Below are positions 1-5,592 of a stretch of DNA of 12,234 nt, piece by piece. The position numbers and the translations under genes are program-made. Every line of letters begins with the position of its first letter. The first letter of the stretch is position 1. The notes beneath the pieces are model-generated. The model had not been told where the DNA came from, did not search any database, and was given only the letters and a program-made list of their open reading frames with translations. This DNA is from Actinomycetes bacterium (lineage in GTDB: Bacteria; Actinomycetota; Actinomycetes; S36-B12). The stretch spans positions 1 through 12,234 of the forward strand of contig JAUHZW010000044.1 of the NCBI GenBank assembly GCA_030425745.1, in the 5' to 3' direction.

Positions 1-32
1 ACGTACTTGTGCTGCTCGACTGAATCGTCCAT
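1..32 (-). CDS. 5' end of an unknown minus-strand gene
   Basis: Ten full codons are visible from an ATG at 32-30 reading leftward (MDDSVEQHKY, then a codon split by the window edge). A strong ribosome binding site, GGAGG at 42-38 on the minus strand, lies 5 bases before the ATG, which is the main reason to call a gene. Another ATG at 37-35 is in a different frame. The N-terminus is hydrophilic and shows no signal peptide in what is visible. The gene is divergent from the NlpC/P60 gene. I do not recognise the protein. Confidence 0.55.
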   Translation of the reverse strand, partial: MDDSVEQHKY

Positions 33-198
33 CGCATCCTCCGCGGGGGTCGGGGTGAGGGTGGGATCCTCGGGCGCCGCCCGGGCCCCACTCAGGGCAC
101 ATCGGGACCGTAGTCCGGCTTCTCGAGTGCTGCAGGAAGAAACCCGAACATCTCCCTCAGGTGTGACGGATGTGACTGATGTGGTGCAAGTCAGGCTG

Positions 199-214
199 TG
201 TGACCCTGCTCACG
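199..214. promoter_or_regulatory. Candidate CRP/GlxR-family binding site
   Basis: TGTGACCCTGCTCACG matches the CRP-family pattern TGTGA-N6-TCACA at nine of ten half-site positions. It lies about 61 bases upstream of the proposed -10 box of the peptidase gene. CRP/GlxR regulation of cell-wall hydrolase and resuscitation genes is known in other actinobacteria. That it applies here is inference from one site. Confidence 0.4.
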
Positions 215-274
215 ACACGTCTGCGACATTTCCGCTATCCGGACGTTACCGGTTCGTGACCAAAGACCTCTGCC

Positions 275-280
275 TAGCGT
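275..280 (+). promoter_or_regulatory. Probable -10 box of the NlpC/P60 gene
   Basis: TAGCGT fits the actinobacterial TANNNT consensus, and its context CCTAGCGTCG resembles the other -10 regions in this window (CCTAGCCTCG near 4750, CCTAGACTCG near 10853). No good -35 box is visible 16-18 bases upstream. Transcription would begin near 286-287, giving a leader of about 47 bases. Confidence 0.45.
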
Positions 281-319
281 CGCCCCGGCGGTGAACTTCC
301 CCCACCGCCTCCCCGACGC
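277..319 (+). promoter_or_regulatory. Nested hairpin in the NlpC/P60 leader
   Basis: GGCGGTG (287-293) pairs perfectly with CACCGCC (303-309) around a 9-base loop. An outer stem GCGTCG (277-282) / CGACGC (314-319) is separated from it by 4-base internal loops. It ends one base before the GAGGAGGGA ribosome binding region. If transcription starts near 287, only the inner 7-bp stem is in the mRNA, at its 5' end. A role in mRNA stability or initiation is inference. It does not match the c-di-AMP (ydaO) riboswitch known upstream of some actinobacterial cell-wall hydrolase genes. Confidence 0.4.
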
Positions 320-333
320 GAGGAGGGACGCCG

Positions 334-1014
334 GTGCGCCTCACTCCCCCAGCCCGCTGGGCTGACGGACTGCTGCGTGGCCGACGCCTCCGTGCCTCCG
401 TCGTCGGTGCCGTGGCGCTGGCCCTCGTGGCCGGTCTGCTGCTCCTCGGATCACCCCTCACCTCCGGCCCGGCCCCGGTGGCCGTGGCGGCCCCGGCCGT
501 CGAGGCGGCCGTCACCGCGCCGCCGCCGGATCGCGCACCCGAGCGCAGCATCGCCTCCGTCGACGCCCGCGCCCGCACGCCCGAGGAGATCAAGGCCGAC
601 CGCAAGGCGTCCATCCGGTCATCGCGCATGGCCGCGGTTCGCCAGATGCGCACCCGCATCGTGCAGGTCGCCCGCAAGCAGATCGGCGACCGCTACTCCG
701 CCGGCCGCATGGGCCCGGATGCCTTCGACTGCTCCGGCCTGACCCGCTACGTGTACAAGATGGCCACCGGCAAGGACCTTCCGCACAGCTCGCGCGCGCA
801 GTACACGAAGGTGAAGAAGATCAAGAAGAGCCAGGCCCAGCCCGGAGACCTCGTGTTCTTCTTCAAGAACGGCGCGCACCACGTCGGCATCTACATCGGC
901 AAGAACAAGATGATCGACGCCCCGGGTGTCGGCGGCAAGGTGCGGGTGAGCCCGATCACCGGATCATGGTGGAGCCGCTCGTACACCGGCATGGGTCGGA
1001 TCCTTCCGGCCTGA
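334..1014 (+). CDS. Secreted NlpC/P60 (C40) peptidoglycan peptidase
   Basis: A 226-residue exported cysteine peptidase expected to cut peptide stems of peptidoglycan. Residues 1-22 are basic, a hydrophobic core spans about 23-40, and a cleavage site near VAVAAPA (49-55) is likely. A charged Ala/Arg-rich linker (65-105) follows, then the C40 domain from about 106 to the end. Cys133 in FDCSG is the nucleophile and His183 in AHHVGIYIG the general base. Asp195 sits 12 residues after His183, where RipA-type enzymes carry a third polar residue. There is no SH3 or LysM binding domain. GTG 334 is chosen because GGAGGG (322-327) lies 6 bases before it. The stop codon abuts that of the convergent kinase gene. 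Division or growth role is inferred from the family. Confidence 0.9.
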   Translation: MRLTPPARWADGLLRGRRLRASVVGAVALALVAGLLLLGSPLTSGPAPVAVAAPAVEAAVTAPPPDRAPERSIASVDARARTPEEIKADRKASIRSSRMAAVRQMRTRIVQVARKQIGDRYSAGRMGPDAFDCSGLTRYVYKMATGKDLPHSSRAQYTKVKKIKKSQAQPGDLVFFFKNGAHHVGIYIGKNKMIDAPGVGGKVRVSPITGSWWSRSYTGMGRILPA

Positions 1015-2361
1015 TCATCCCCGGGTCGGGATCTCCAGCCAGATCGTCAGCCCGCCCACGGCGGACTCCGACGCCCCCGTGCGTCCGCCCATCCCGGCGA
1101 CGGTCTCGCGCACCAAGGCCAGGCCCAGGCCCGTGCCACCGGGAACGGAGGTCGAGCCGCGACGGAACCGCTCGAAGATCTCCTCCCGCTCCTCGGCCGG
1201 CACCCCGGGGCCGTCGTCGGACACGGCGATGCGCACCGCCCCCGGCTGCCGCCGCAGTTCGACCAGCACCTGCTGCCGCGCATAGTCCAGGGCGTTGCCC
1301 AGGAGTTCGTCGATCAGACGAGCGATGCTTCCACGCGGGGCGTCGATGATGACGTCATCCGCGACCTCGGCCGTCAGGTCGATGCCGCGCTCGGCGAACA
1401 TGACCTGCGCGGCCTCCACCCGATCATGGATGGTCGACGACGCATCCTGAGCGACGATCGGTGCGGCACCGACGTCGCTGCGAGTCAGCTCCAGCACCTG
1501 CTCGATGCGATGGGTCAGGCGATCGACCTCGGCCGTGGCCGCGCGGGCCTCGTCGACCACATCCGACTGGTCACTGGTGTCCTCGATCGCCTCGAGCCGC
1601 AGCCGCACACCGGTGAGTGGAGTGCGTAGGTGGTGCGAAGCGTCGGCCGCGACGCGCTGCGTGCGACGAAGGATGTCGGCGAGCCGGCCGGCCGTCGTGT
1701 TCAGTGCCGTCGCCACGGCCTGCACCTCCTGCGGCCCGTCGTCCTCACTCGCGCGCAGCTCAAGATCGTCGGGCAGGTCGCGCGCTACCTGCGCCAGATG
1801 CCGCAGTGGCGCAGCGATCGATCGCGCGATGATCCACGCGACAAGACCCGCGGTGATCACCACCGTGACGACGAACAGCGCGAGCCACCGCTGGGTCTCC
1901 TGCACCTCGTGGTCGACGGTCGACTCCGGCAGCGACAGCCGCACCGCGCCGACGATCCCGTAGTTCTGGATGATCGGGGCGGCGACGTAGCGCAGCTCCT
2001 CGCCCATCGTCACCGAGGTGCGCACATCGGAGGTCAGGGATCCGTCGAGCGCTGACACGATCTCCGGGCGATCGAAGGCCCGCTCGAGTTCGGTCTGACC
2101 GCTGTCGGCCATGAGAGTTCGCTCCGGGCTCACGACGACGACCCGGGCACCCGTGCGCGCCGCGGTCTCCTCCGCCGTCGCCTGCCAGTCCACGTAGGGC
2201 TCGGATGACATGGTCGCCGCCGTAGCGAGAGTGTCGACCTCAAGGCCGGAGATGAACGCGGCCCGCTGGTCGTTGGCGACGACCACGGCCATCGGGATCG
2301 CCAAGGCCACAGCGACGAGCGCCACGAGGACGGCCATCGCGACGATGAGGCGCCGGGTCAC
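1015..2361 (-). CDS. Two-component sensor histidine kinase
   Basis: A 448-residue membrane kinase, partner of the regulator encoded just upstream. It has a first membrane segment at 5-29, an extracytoplasmic sensor of about 130 residues (30-158) and a second membrane segment at 159-179. HAMP follows (about 180-233), then HisKA with DASHHLRTPLTG (phospho-acceptor His243; His244 replaces the common Glu). The ATPase domain shows an N box (ELLGNALDYA, Asn356), G1 (DDGPGVP, 382-388), an F box (FERFRRG) and G2 (GGTGLGLAL, 408-416). I choose GTG 2361, which overlaps the regulator's TGA as GTGA. The same frame stays open to 2493, but that extension is Arg-rich and lies inside the regulator gene. The sensor domain belongs to no ligand family I recognise, so the signal is unknown. 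Confidence 0.92.
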   Translation of the reverse strand: MTRRLIVAMAVLVALVAVALAIPMAVVVANDQRAAFISGLEVDTLATAATMSSEPYVDWQATAEETAARTGARVVVVSPERTLMADSGQTELERAFDRPEIVSALDGSLTSDVRTSVTMGEELRYVAAPIIQNYGIVGAVRLSLPESTVDHEVQETQRWLALFVVTVVITAGLVAWIIARSIAAPLRHLAQVARDLPDDLELRASEDDGPQEVQAVATALNTTAGRLADILRRTQRVAADASHHLRTPLTGVRLRLEAIEDTSDQSDVVDEARAATAEVDRLTHRIEQVLELTRSDVGAAPIVAQDASSTIHDRVEAAQVMFAERGIDLTAEVADDVIIDAPRGSIARLIDELLGNALDYARQQVLVELRRQPGAVRIAVSDDGPGVPAEEREEIFERFRRGSTSVPGGTGLGLALVRETVAGMGGRTGASESAVGGLTIWLEIPTRG

Positions 2362-3011
2362 GTGCCGTCCACGGCGAGCCGGTAGCCCACTCCCCGCACG
2401 GTCTCGACCAACGACGCATCGCCGAGCTTCTTGCGCAGGGATGCGACGTGCACGTCGAGCGTCTTGCCCGAGCCGACCCAGACCGGGTCCCACACCCGCG
2501 AGAACAGCTCCTGCCGCGTCACGGCACGGCCGGGCTCCTCGGCGAGAACGGCGAGCAGGTCGAACTCCTTCGCGGTGAGCTCCACCTCCTGCCCGTCGAC
2601 CAGTGCACGGTGTCTCGAGCGATCGACGACGACGCGGCCGGATTCCAGGGTCGAGTCCACGCGACGCCGCCGTGCGACGGCGCGAATGCGCGCGGCGAGC
2701 TCACGCACGGAGTAGGGCTTGACGACGTAGTCGTCGGCTCCGAGCTCGAGGCCGACGATGCGATCGGTCTCGTCACCGCGGGCGGTCGCGATGATCACCG
2801 GCACGTCGGACACCTTGCGCAGGTCGCGCAGGACATCGATGCCATCGCCGTCAGGGAGTCCGAGATCGAGCAGTACGACGTCTGCACCGGTGACGCTCGG
2901 CACCACCTGGCTCGCGTACACGACGTGCTCGGTGTCGATCCCGTTGCGCTGCAACCCGGACAGCAGGGGCTCGGCGACAGCGGGATCGTCTTCGACGACA
3001 AGGACCTTCAC
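2358..3011 (-). CDS. OmpR/PhoB-family response regulator
   Basis: A 217-residue DNA-binding regulator. The receiver domain (1-115) has the acidic pair Asp8/Asp9, phospho-acceptor Asp49 in LLDLGLPDGDG, Thr76 and Lys98 (VVKPY). A winged-helix effector (about 122-217) ends in ETVRGVGYRL, typical of the OmpR class. The only usable start in the frame is GTG 3011. No ribosome binding site precedes it, while CACGAT at 3023-3018 on the minus strand is spaced for a leaderless transcript, so leaderless initiation is likely. The kinase gene follows with a 4-base overlap. The divergent apbE promoter carries a tandem half-site of the type such regulators bind, and the same element recurs before the PepSY-like gene, so I infer it controls both and perhaps itself. 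Confidence 0.93.
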   Translation of the reverse strand: MKVLVVEDDPAVAEPLLSGLQRNGIDTEHVVYASQVVPSVTGADVVLLDLGLPDGDGIDVLRDLRKVSDVPVIIATARGDETDRIVGLELGADDYVVKPYSVRELAARIRAVARRRRVDSTLESGRVVVDRSRHRALVDGQEVELTAKEFDLLAVLAEEPGRAVTRQELFSRVWDPVWVGSGKTLDVHVASLRKKLGDASLVETVRGVGYRLAVDGT

Positions 3012-3083
3012 GCGGACATCGTGGCACGCTCCGACACATCCGTGCGCCTCGTGAGCACCGTGCAGCGCATCATCCGCCTACTC

Positions 3084-3103
3084 CTTACCCCGGCTTTACC
3101 TCC
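3084..3103 (+). promoter_or_regulatory. Putative response-regulator box upstream of apbE
   Basis: CTTACCCCGGCTTTACCTCC contains two TTACC half-sites (3085-3089 and 3096-3100) exactly 11 bp apart, one helical turn. It lies between the divergent regulator and apbE genes, with its second half-site ending 33 bases before the first base of the apbE -10 box. It is 17/20 identical to the element at 4701-4720. Binding by the adjacent OmpR-type regulator is inference. Confidence 0.6.
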
Positions 3104-3132
3104 TCATGGAGTGCATCTTCTCGTTGTCTCCC

Positions 3133-3138
3133 TACCGT
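3133..3138 (+). promoter_or_regulatory. Probable apbE -10 box
   Basis: TACCGT fits TANNNT. It aligns base for base with TAGCCT at 4750-4755 when the two upstream 20-base boxes are superimposed. There is no recognisable -35 hexamer; the shared stretch TGGxGxGCATCT (3107-3118) lies there instead. A weak -35 with an upstream direct repeat is the usual layout of an activator-dependent promoter. The expected leader is about 31 bases. Confidence 0.5.
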
Positions 3139-3175
3139 CGAGTCATCGACGACGACGTGCCGGAGGGAGGCCGCC

Positions 3176-4132
3176 ATGGACCAGACACGATTCCGCGCGA
3201 TGGGCACGGACTGTCACGTGCTGGTGGAAGCAGGCGACCCTGTGGTCGAGTCCCGTCTCCTGATCGCCGCGCAGCAGCGCGTCGAACTCCTCGAGCAGTG
3301 CTGGAGCCGGTTCCGTCCTGACAGCGAACTCAGCACCATGAACGCGCGCGCCGGCCGCGGGCCGCAGCCGGTCAGCGAGGACTACCTGCTGCTCGTCACG
3401 CGCATGCGGGAGGCGTGGGAACTCTCCGGCGGCCTGTTCGACCCCACCGTGCTGCCGTCGATGATGACGCTCGGGTACGACGCCGACTTCGCGACCGTCG
3501 CAGCCCGCACGGCGATCCCAGCCACCGACATCGCCGTGCTGCCGGCACCCGGCATGAGCGGCGTCGTCATCGATGAGAAGGCCATGACCGTTGCCCTCCC
3601 GGCCGGCGTCGGCCTTGACCCCGGTGCGATAGGCAAGGGACTGGCAGCCGATGTGATCGCCGAGGAGTTTCACCTCGCCGGCGCCGACGGCGTGCTGGTC
3701 AACCTCGGCGGCGACATCTCCATCGCCGGGCAGCTCGACGAGCCGTGGGCGATCGGGGTGGACGACGAGCGTCTGCCTCGTGACCTCGATGACCGCACCC
3801 TGCAGGTGCTGGAGTTCCCGCTCGGCACCGCCCGGCTCGGGGTCGCGACGTCGACCGTGCTCAAGCGCCGCTGGGCGCAGGGACGTCATCACGTGATCGA
3901 CCCCCGCACCGGGTCCATGGCGCACACCGATCTCGTCCAGGTGACCGTGGCCGACTCCTCCGCATGGCAGGCGGAGGTCATCGCGACGACGGCCCTCCTG
4001 CAGCACTCCACCGATGCCCTCGCATGGCTCGAGGTGTCCGGCACCCCGGCCGTGCTCCTGACCGACGACGACCTGCAGCTCACGACCTACCTGGCGACAG
4101 CCAGCGACCTCGAGGAGGCCCACCGTGGCTGA
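3176..4132 (+). CDS. apbE: FAD:protein FMN transferase (ApbE family)
   Basis: A 318-residue enzyme that in this family moves FMN from FAD onto a Thr/Ser side chain of a target protein, using Mg2+. Family motifs are in order: SRFRPDSELS (44-53), SGGLFDPTV (84-92), LDPGAIGKGLAAD (147-159), VNLGGDI (175-181), ATSTVLKRRW (224-233) and HHVIDPRTG (238-246). Near the C-terminus the metal-site segment reads WQAEVIATTALL, with Glu267 where the family usually has Asp. No signal peptide or lipobox is present, so the enzyme looks cytoplasmic, unlike the classical lipoprotein form. ATG 3176 follows GGAGGGAGG (3162-3170). The 3' end overlaps the next gene by 8 bases. No FMN_bind substrate with an S/TGAT motif is encoded in the window. 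Confidence 0.9.
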   Translation: MDQTRFRAMGTDCHVLVEAGDPVVESRLLIAAQQRVELLEQCWSRFRPDSELSTMNARAGRGPQPVSEDYLLLVTRMREAWELSGGLFDPTVLPSMMTLGYDADFATVAARTAIPATDIAVLPAPGMSGVVIDEKAMTVALPAGVGLDPGAIGKGLAADVIAEEFHLAGADGVLVNLGGDISIAGQLDEPWAIGVDDERLPRDLDDRTLQVLEFPLGTARLGVATSTVLKRRWAQGRHHVIDPRTGSMAHTDLVQVTVADSSAWQAEVIATTALLQHSTDALAWLEVSGTPAVLLTDDDLQLTTYLATASDLEEAHRG

Positions 4133-4715
4133 GATCCCCTGGACCTGGCTGGCCATCCGCGCCACCGGCGTGACGGCGTGGGGCCTGCTCTCCGCCGTGG
4201 TGATCTGGGGTCTGCTGCTGCGCACGCAGATCCTCGGCCGCTACGCCCATCCCATGCGGCTGCTGGACCTGCACCGGTGGCTCGGCGCGACGGCTCTGGC
4301 GTTCCTGCTCGCACACATGGCCCTGCTGCTCATCGACCCCGCCGTGCAGTTCACCGTGACGCAGCTCCTCGTTCCCGGAACGGCACCGTGGGAGACCTTC
4401 GCGGTGGCGCTGGGCACCATCGCGTTCTGGTTCCTCATACCGGTGTCCTTCCTCGGCCGACTGCGGTCGCGCATGGGTCGGTTCGGCAACCGCTGGTTCC
4501 AGCGCGCGCACTGGCTGGCCTACGCCGCATGGCCGCTGGCCACCGCGCACTACATCCTCGCCGGCACCGACGCCCTCGCCGAGTGGTCGCTCGGACTTCT
4601 GATCACCGCCGGGGCACTCATCGTCACCGGGCTGCTCGCCCGTGGGTTCCTGCCCGCTCCCGGTCCCCATCGCGTGACCGCGATCGATGAGCCCGAACGC
4701 CTTACCCGGGCTTAA
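4125..4715 (+). CDS. Ferric-reductase-like transmembrane protein
   Basis: A 196-residue membrane protein with about five hydrophobic segments (roughly 10-32, 48-70, 89-110, 126-146, 153-173). Paired histidines suit two b-type haems: His50 and His64 in LHRWLGATALAFLLAHM, and His129 and His142 in HWLAYAAWPLATAHYI. This is the ferric-reductase-like/MsrQ-type core without FAD- or NAD-binding domains, so it should carry electrons across the membrane and depend on a partner. GTG 4125 is preceded by GAGGAGG (4112-4118) inside the end of apbE; the 8-base overlap implies translational coupling. The stop codon lies within the next regulatory box. Pairing with ApbE suggests transfer to a flavinylated protein, but the physiological acceptor is unknown. 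Confidence 0.85.
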   Translation: MAEIPWTWLAIRATGVTAWGLLSAVVIWGLLLRTQILGRYAHPMRLLDLHRWLGATALAFLLAHMALLLIDPAVQFTVTQLLVPGTAPWETFAVALGTIAFWFLIPVSFLGRLRSRMGRFGNRWFQRAHWLAYAAWPLATAHYILAGTDALAEWSLGLLITAGALIVTGLLARGFLPAPGPHRVTAIDEPERLTRA

Positions 4716-4720
4716 CCACC
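4701..4720 (+). promoter_or_regulatory. Second putative response-regulator box
   Basis: CTTACCCGGGCTTAACCACC differs from the apbE box at only three of 20 positions. Half-sites TTACC (4702-4706) and TAACC (4713-4717) are again 11 bp apart. It spans the stop codon of the ferric-reductase-like gene, so coding constraint (Leu-Thr-Arg-Ala-stop) cannot explain the whole match. The second half-site ends 33 bases before the first base of the next -10 box, the same distance as at apbE. Confidence 0.6.
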
Positions 4721-4749
4721 GGCTGGGGCGCATCTGGCCCGCGGGTTCC

Positions 4750-4755
4750 TAGCCT
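4750..4755 (+). promoter_or_regulatory. Probable -10 box of the PepSY-like gene
   Basis: TAGCCT fits TANNNT and sits in the same register as the apbE -10 relative to the upstream box. The -35 region again lacks a canonical hexamer but shares TGGxGxGCATCT (4724-4735). Transcription should start near 4762, with the AGGGAGAG ribosome binding site at 4789-4796. This gives the PepSY-like and coiled-coil genes their own regulated promoter. Confidence 0.5.
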
Positions 4756-4800
4756 CGAAGCACAACGTCAGACACAGCACATCAACCAAGGGAGAGACCG

Positions 4801-5592
4801 ATGGAGCGATCAAGCATCATCGCCACCGTGGTCGCCGCCGGCGGCATCCTCGTCGCCGGGTCCGTCGCCAGCGCAGCGGTCATCAACGCCACGTCCGCCA
4901 CCCAGCCGGAGGGCAGCTCGACCCAGATCGTCGCCGCCTCTCCGAGCTCGACCGATCCGGTCGCCGAGCCGACCCCGGTGACGCTGCCGTCCGAGGACTC
5001 CTCCGCGGAACCGATCGTGCTGACCGACGTGAACACCGAGCCGCTGCCCGAGGTGGCCGTGCCCGAGGTCACGATCGAGGCGGCGGCCCCCGCGGCCCCC
5101 GCTCCCGCAGCACAGCCCCAGCAGGCCAGCCAGCCCCAGCAGACCGCGAAGCCGGCCAAGACCAAGGCCCCCAAGCCCAAGCCCAGCAAGACCAGTTCGC
5201 CGAGCCCGACGCGCACCGCCGAGCCGGTCATCGAACCGGTCAGCGAACCGGCCGTGCGCACCATCCCGGTCGCCAAGGCGGTCGCCTCGGTGCTTCAGGC
5301 CACCGACGGTGGGGTCGTGCAGAACGCTGCCAAGGCCTCCCACGCCGGGTATGACGTCTGGGCGGTCACCGTCCTGCGCCACGACGGCTCGATCATCACC
5401 GGCTTCGTCGATCAGGTCGAGGGCGTCGTCTTCGACTGGGCGACCGTCAAAGAGGCCCCGAACCCCGCGCCGGCCGGCGGTAGTGGGGGTGGCTCGTCCT
5501 ACAGCGATGACGACCACGACGACGACCACGACGACGACCACGACGACGACGATCACGGCGACGACCACGACGGAGACGACGACGATGACTAA
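4801..5592 (+). CDS. Secreted PepSY-like protein with Asp/His-rich tail
   Basis: A 263-residue exported protein of unknown function. Residues 6-27 are hydrophobic with a possible cleavage after SVASA (21-25). A low-complexity Pro/Ala/Lys/Ser spacer spans about 30-150. A compact domain at 155-213 (AVASVLQATDG, then DVWAVTVLRHDGSIITGFVD) resembles a PepSY fold. A Gly/Ser hinge leads to a tail (236-263) of Asp with five regularly placed histidines (239, 243, 247, 252, 256), likely to bind divalent metal. ATG 4801 follows AGGGAGAG. The stop overlaps the next start as ATGACTAA. Its promoter resembles that of apbE, so a role with the flavin/haem redox proteins is inferred. The PepSY call is from pattern, not alignment. 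Confidence 0.75.
   Translation: MERSSIIATVVAAGGILVAGSVASAAVINATSATQPEGSSTQIVAASPSSTDPVAEPTPVTLPSEDSSAEPIVLTDVNTEPLPEVAVPEVTIEAAAPAAPAPAAQPQQASQPQQTAKPAKTKAPKPKPSKTSSPSPTRTAEPVIEPVSEPAVRTIPVAKAVASVLQATDGGVVQNAAKASHAGYDVWAVTVLRHDGSIITGFVDQVEGVVFDWATVKEAPNPAPAGGSGGGSSYSDDDHDDDHDDDHDDDDHGDDHDGDDDDD
5506..5589 (+). repeat. In-frame Asp/His codon repeat
   Basis: A short tandem repeat of about 12 bases (GACCACGACGAC, three clear units and then degenerate ones) encodes the DDDH tail of the PepSY-like protein. The unit is a multiple of three, so unit gain or loss would change tail length and histidine number without a frameshift. Confidence 0.75.

Larger units (their letters stand above)
33..333. promoter_or_regulatory. 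Divergent control region, no gene
   Basis: This 301-base stretch separates the minus-strand gene start from the NlpC/P60 start. It holds the ribosome binding site of the leftward gene, imperfect 9-base tandem repeats (TGTGACGGA at 162-170, TGTGACTGA at 171-179), a CRP/GlxR-like site at 199-214, a plausible -10 box at 275-280 and a hairpin ahead of the peptidase ribosome binding site. A plus-strand frame open from 7 to 294 has no ribosome binding site and an atypical composition, so I do not call it. The leftward promoter is not clear to me; TACGGT on the minus strand (112-107) is a weak -10 candidate. Confidence 0.5.

Noticed and set aside
246..261. TTACC-N6-TGACC upstream of the peptidase as a third regulator box
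   Set aside because: The 11-bp spacing fits, but flanking bases do not match and it ends only 14 bases before the first base of the -10, unlike 33 at the other two sites.
277..319. c-di-AMP (ydaO) riboswitch in the peptidase leader
   Set aside because: The conserved core segments of that class are not recognisable; only a simple nested hairpin is seen, and the leader seems too short.
2362..2493. Upstream extension of the kinase gene to an ATG at 2493
   Set aside because: It lies entirely inside the response regulator gene, encodes Arg-rich sequence unlike a kinase N-terminus, and GTG 2361 forms a standard GTGA overlap.
3143..4225. 360-codon minus-strand open frame opposite apbE
   Set aside because: It mirrors a gene with clear family motifs and shows no domain; long antisense frames are expected at this GC content. 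The same applies to minus frames at 6041-7102, 9390-10826 and 11237-12100.
5309..5584. Upstream extension of the coiled-coil protein frame
   Set aside because: It is an out-of-frame reading of the PepSY-like gene, with a Thr run from the Asp/His repeat; ATG 5585 has coupling and a ribosome binding site.
5506..5589. CRISPR or regulatory direct-repeat array
   Set aside because: The units are 12 bases without spacers, all in frame, and encode the Asp/His tail.
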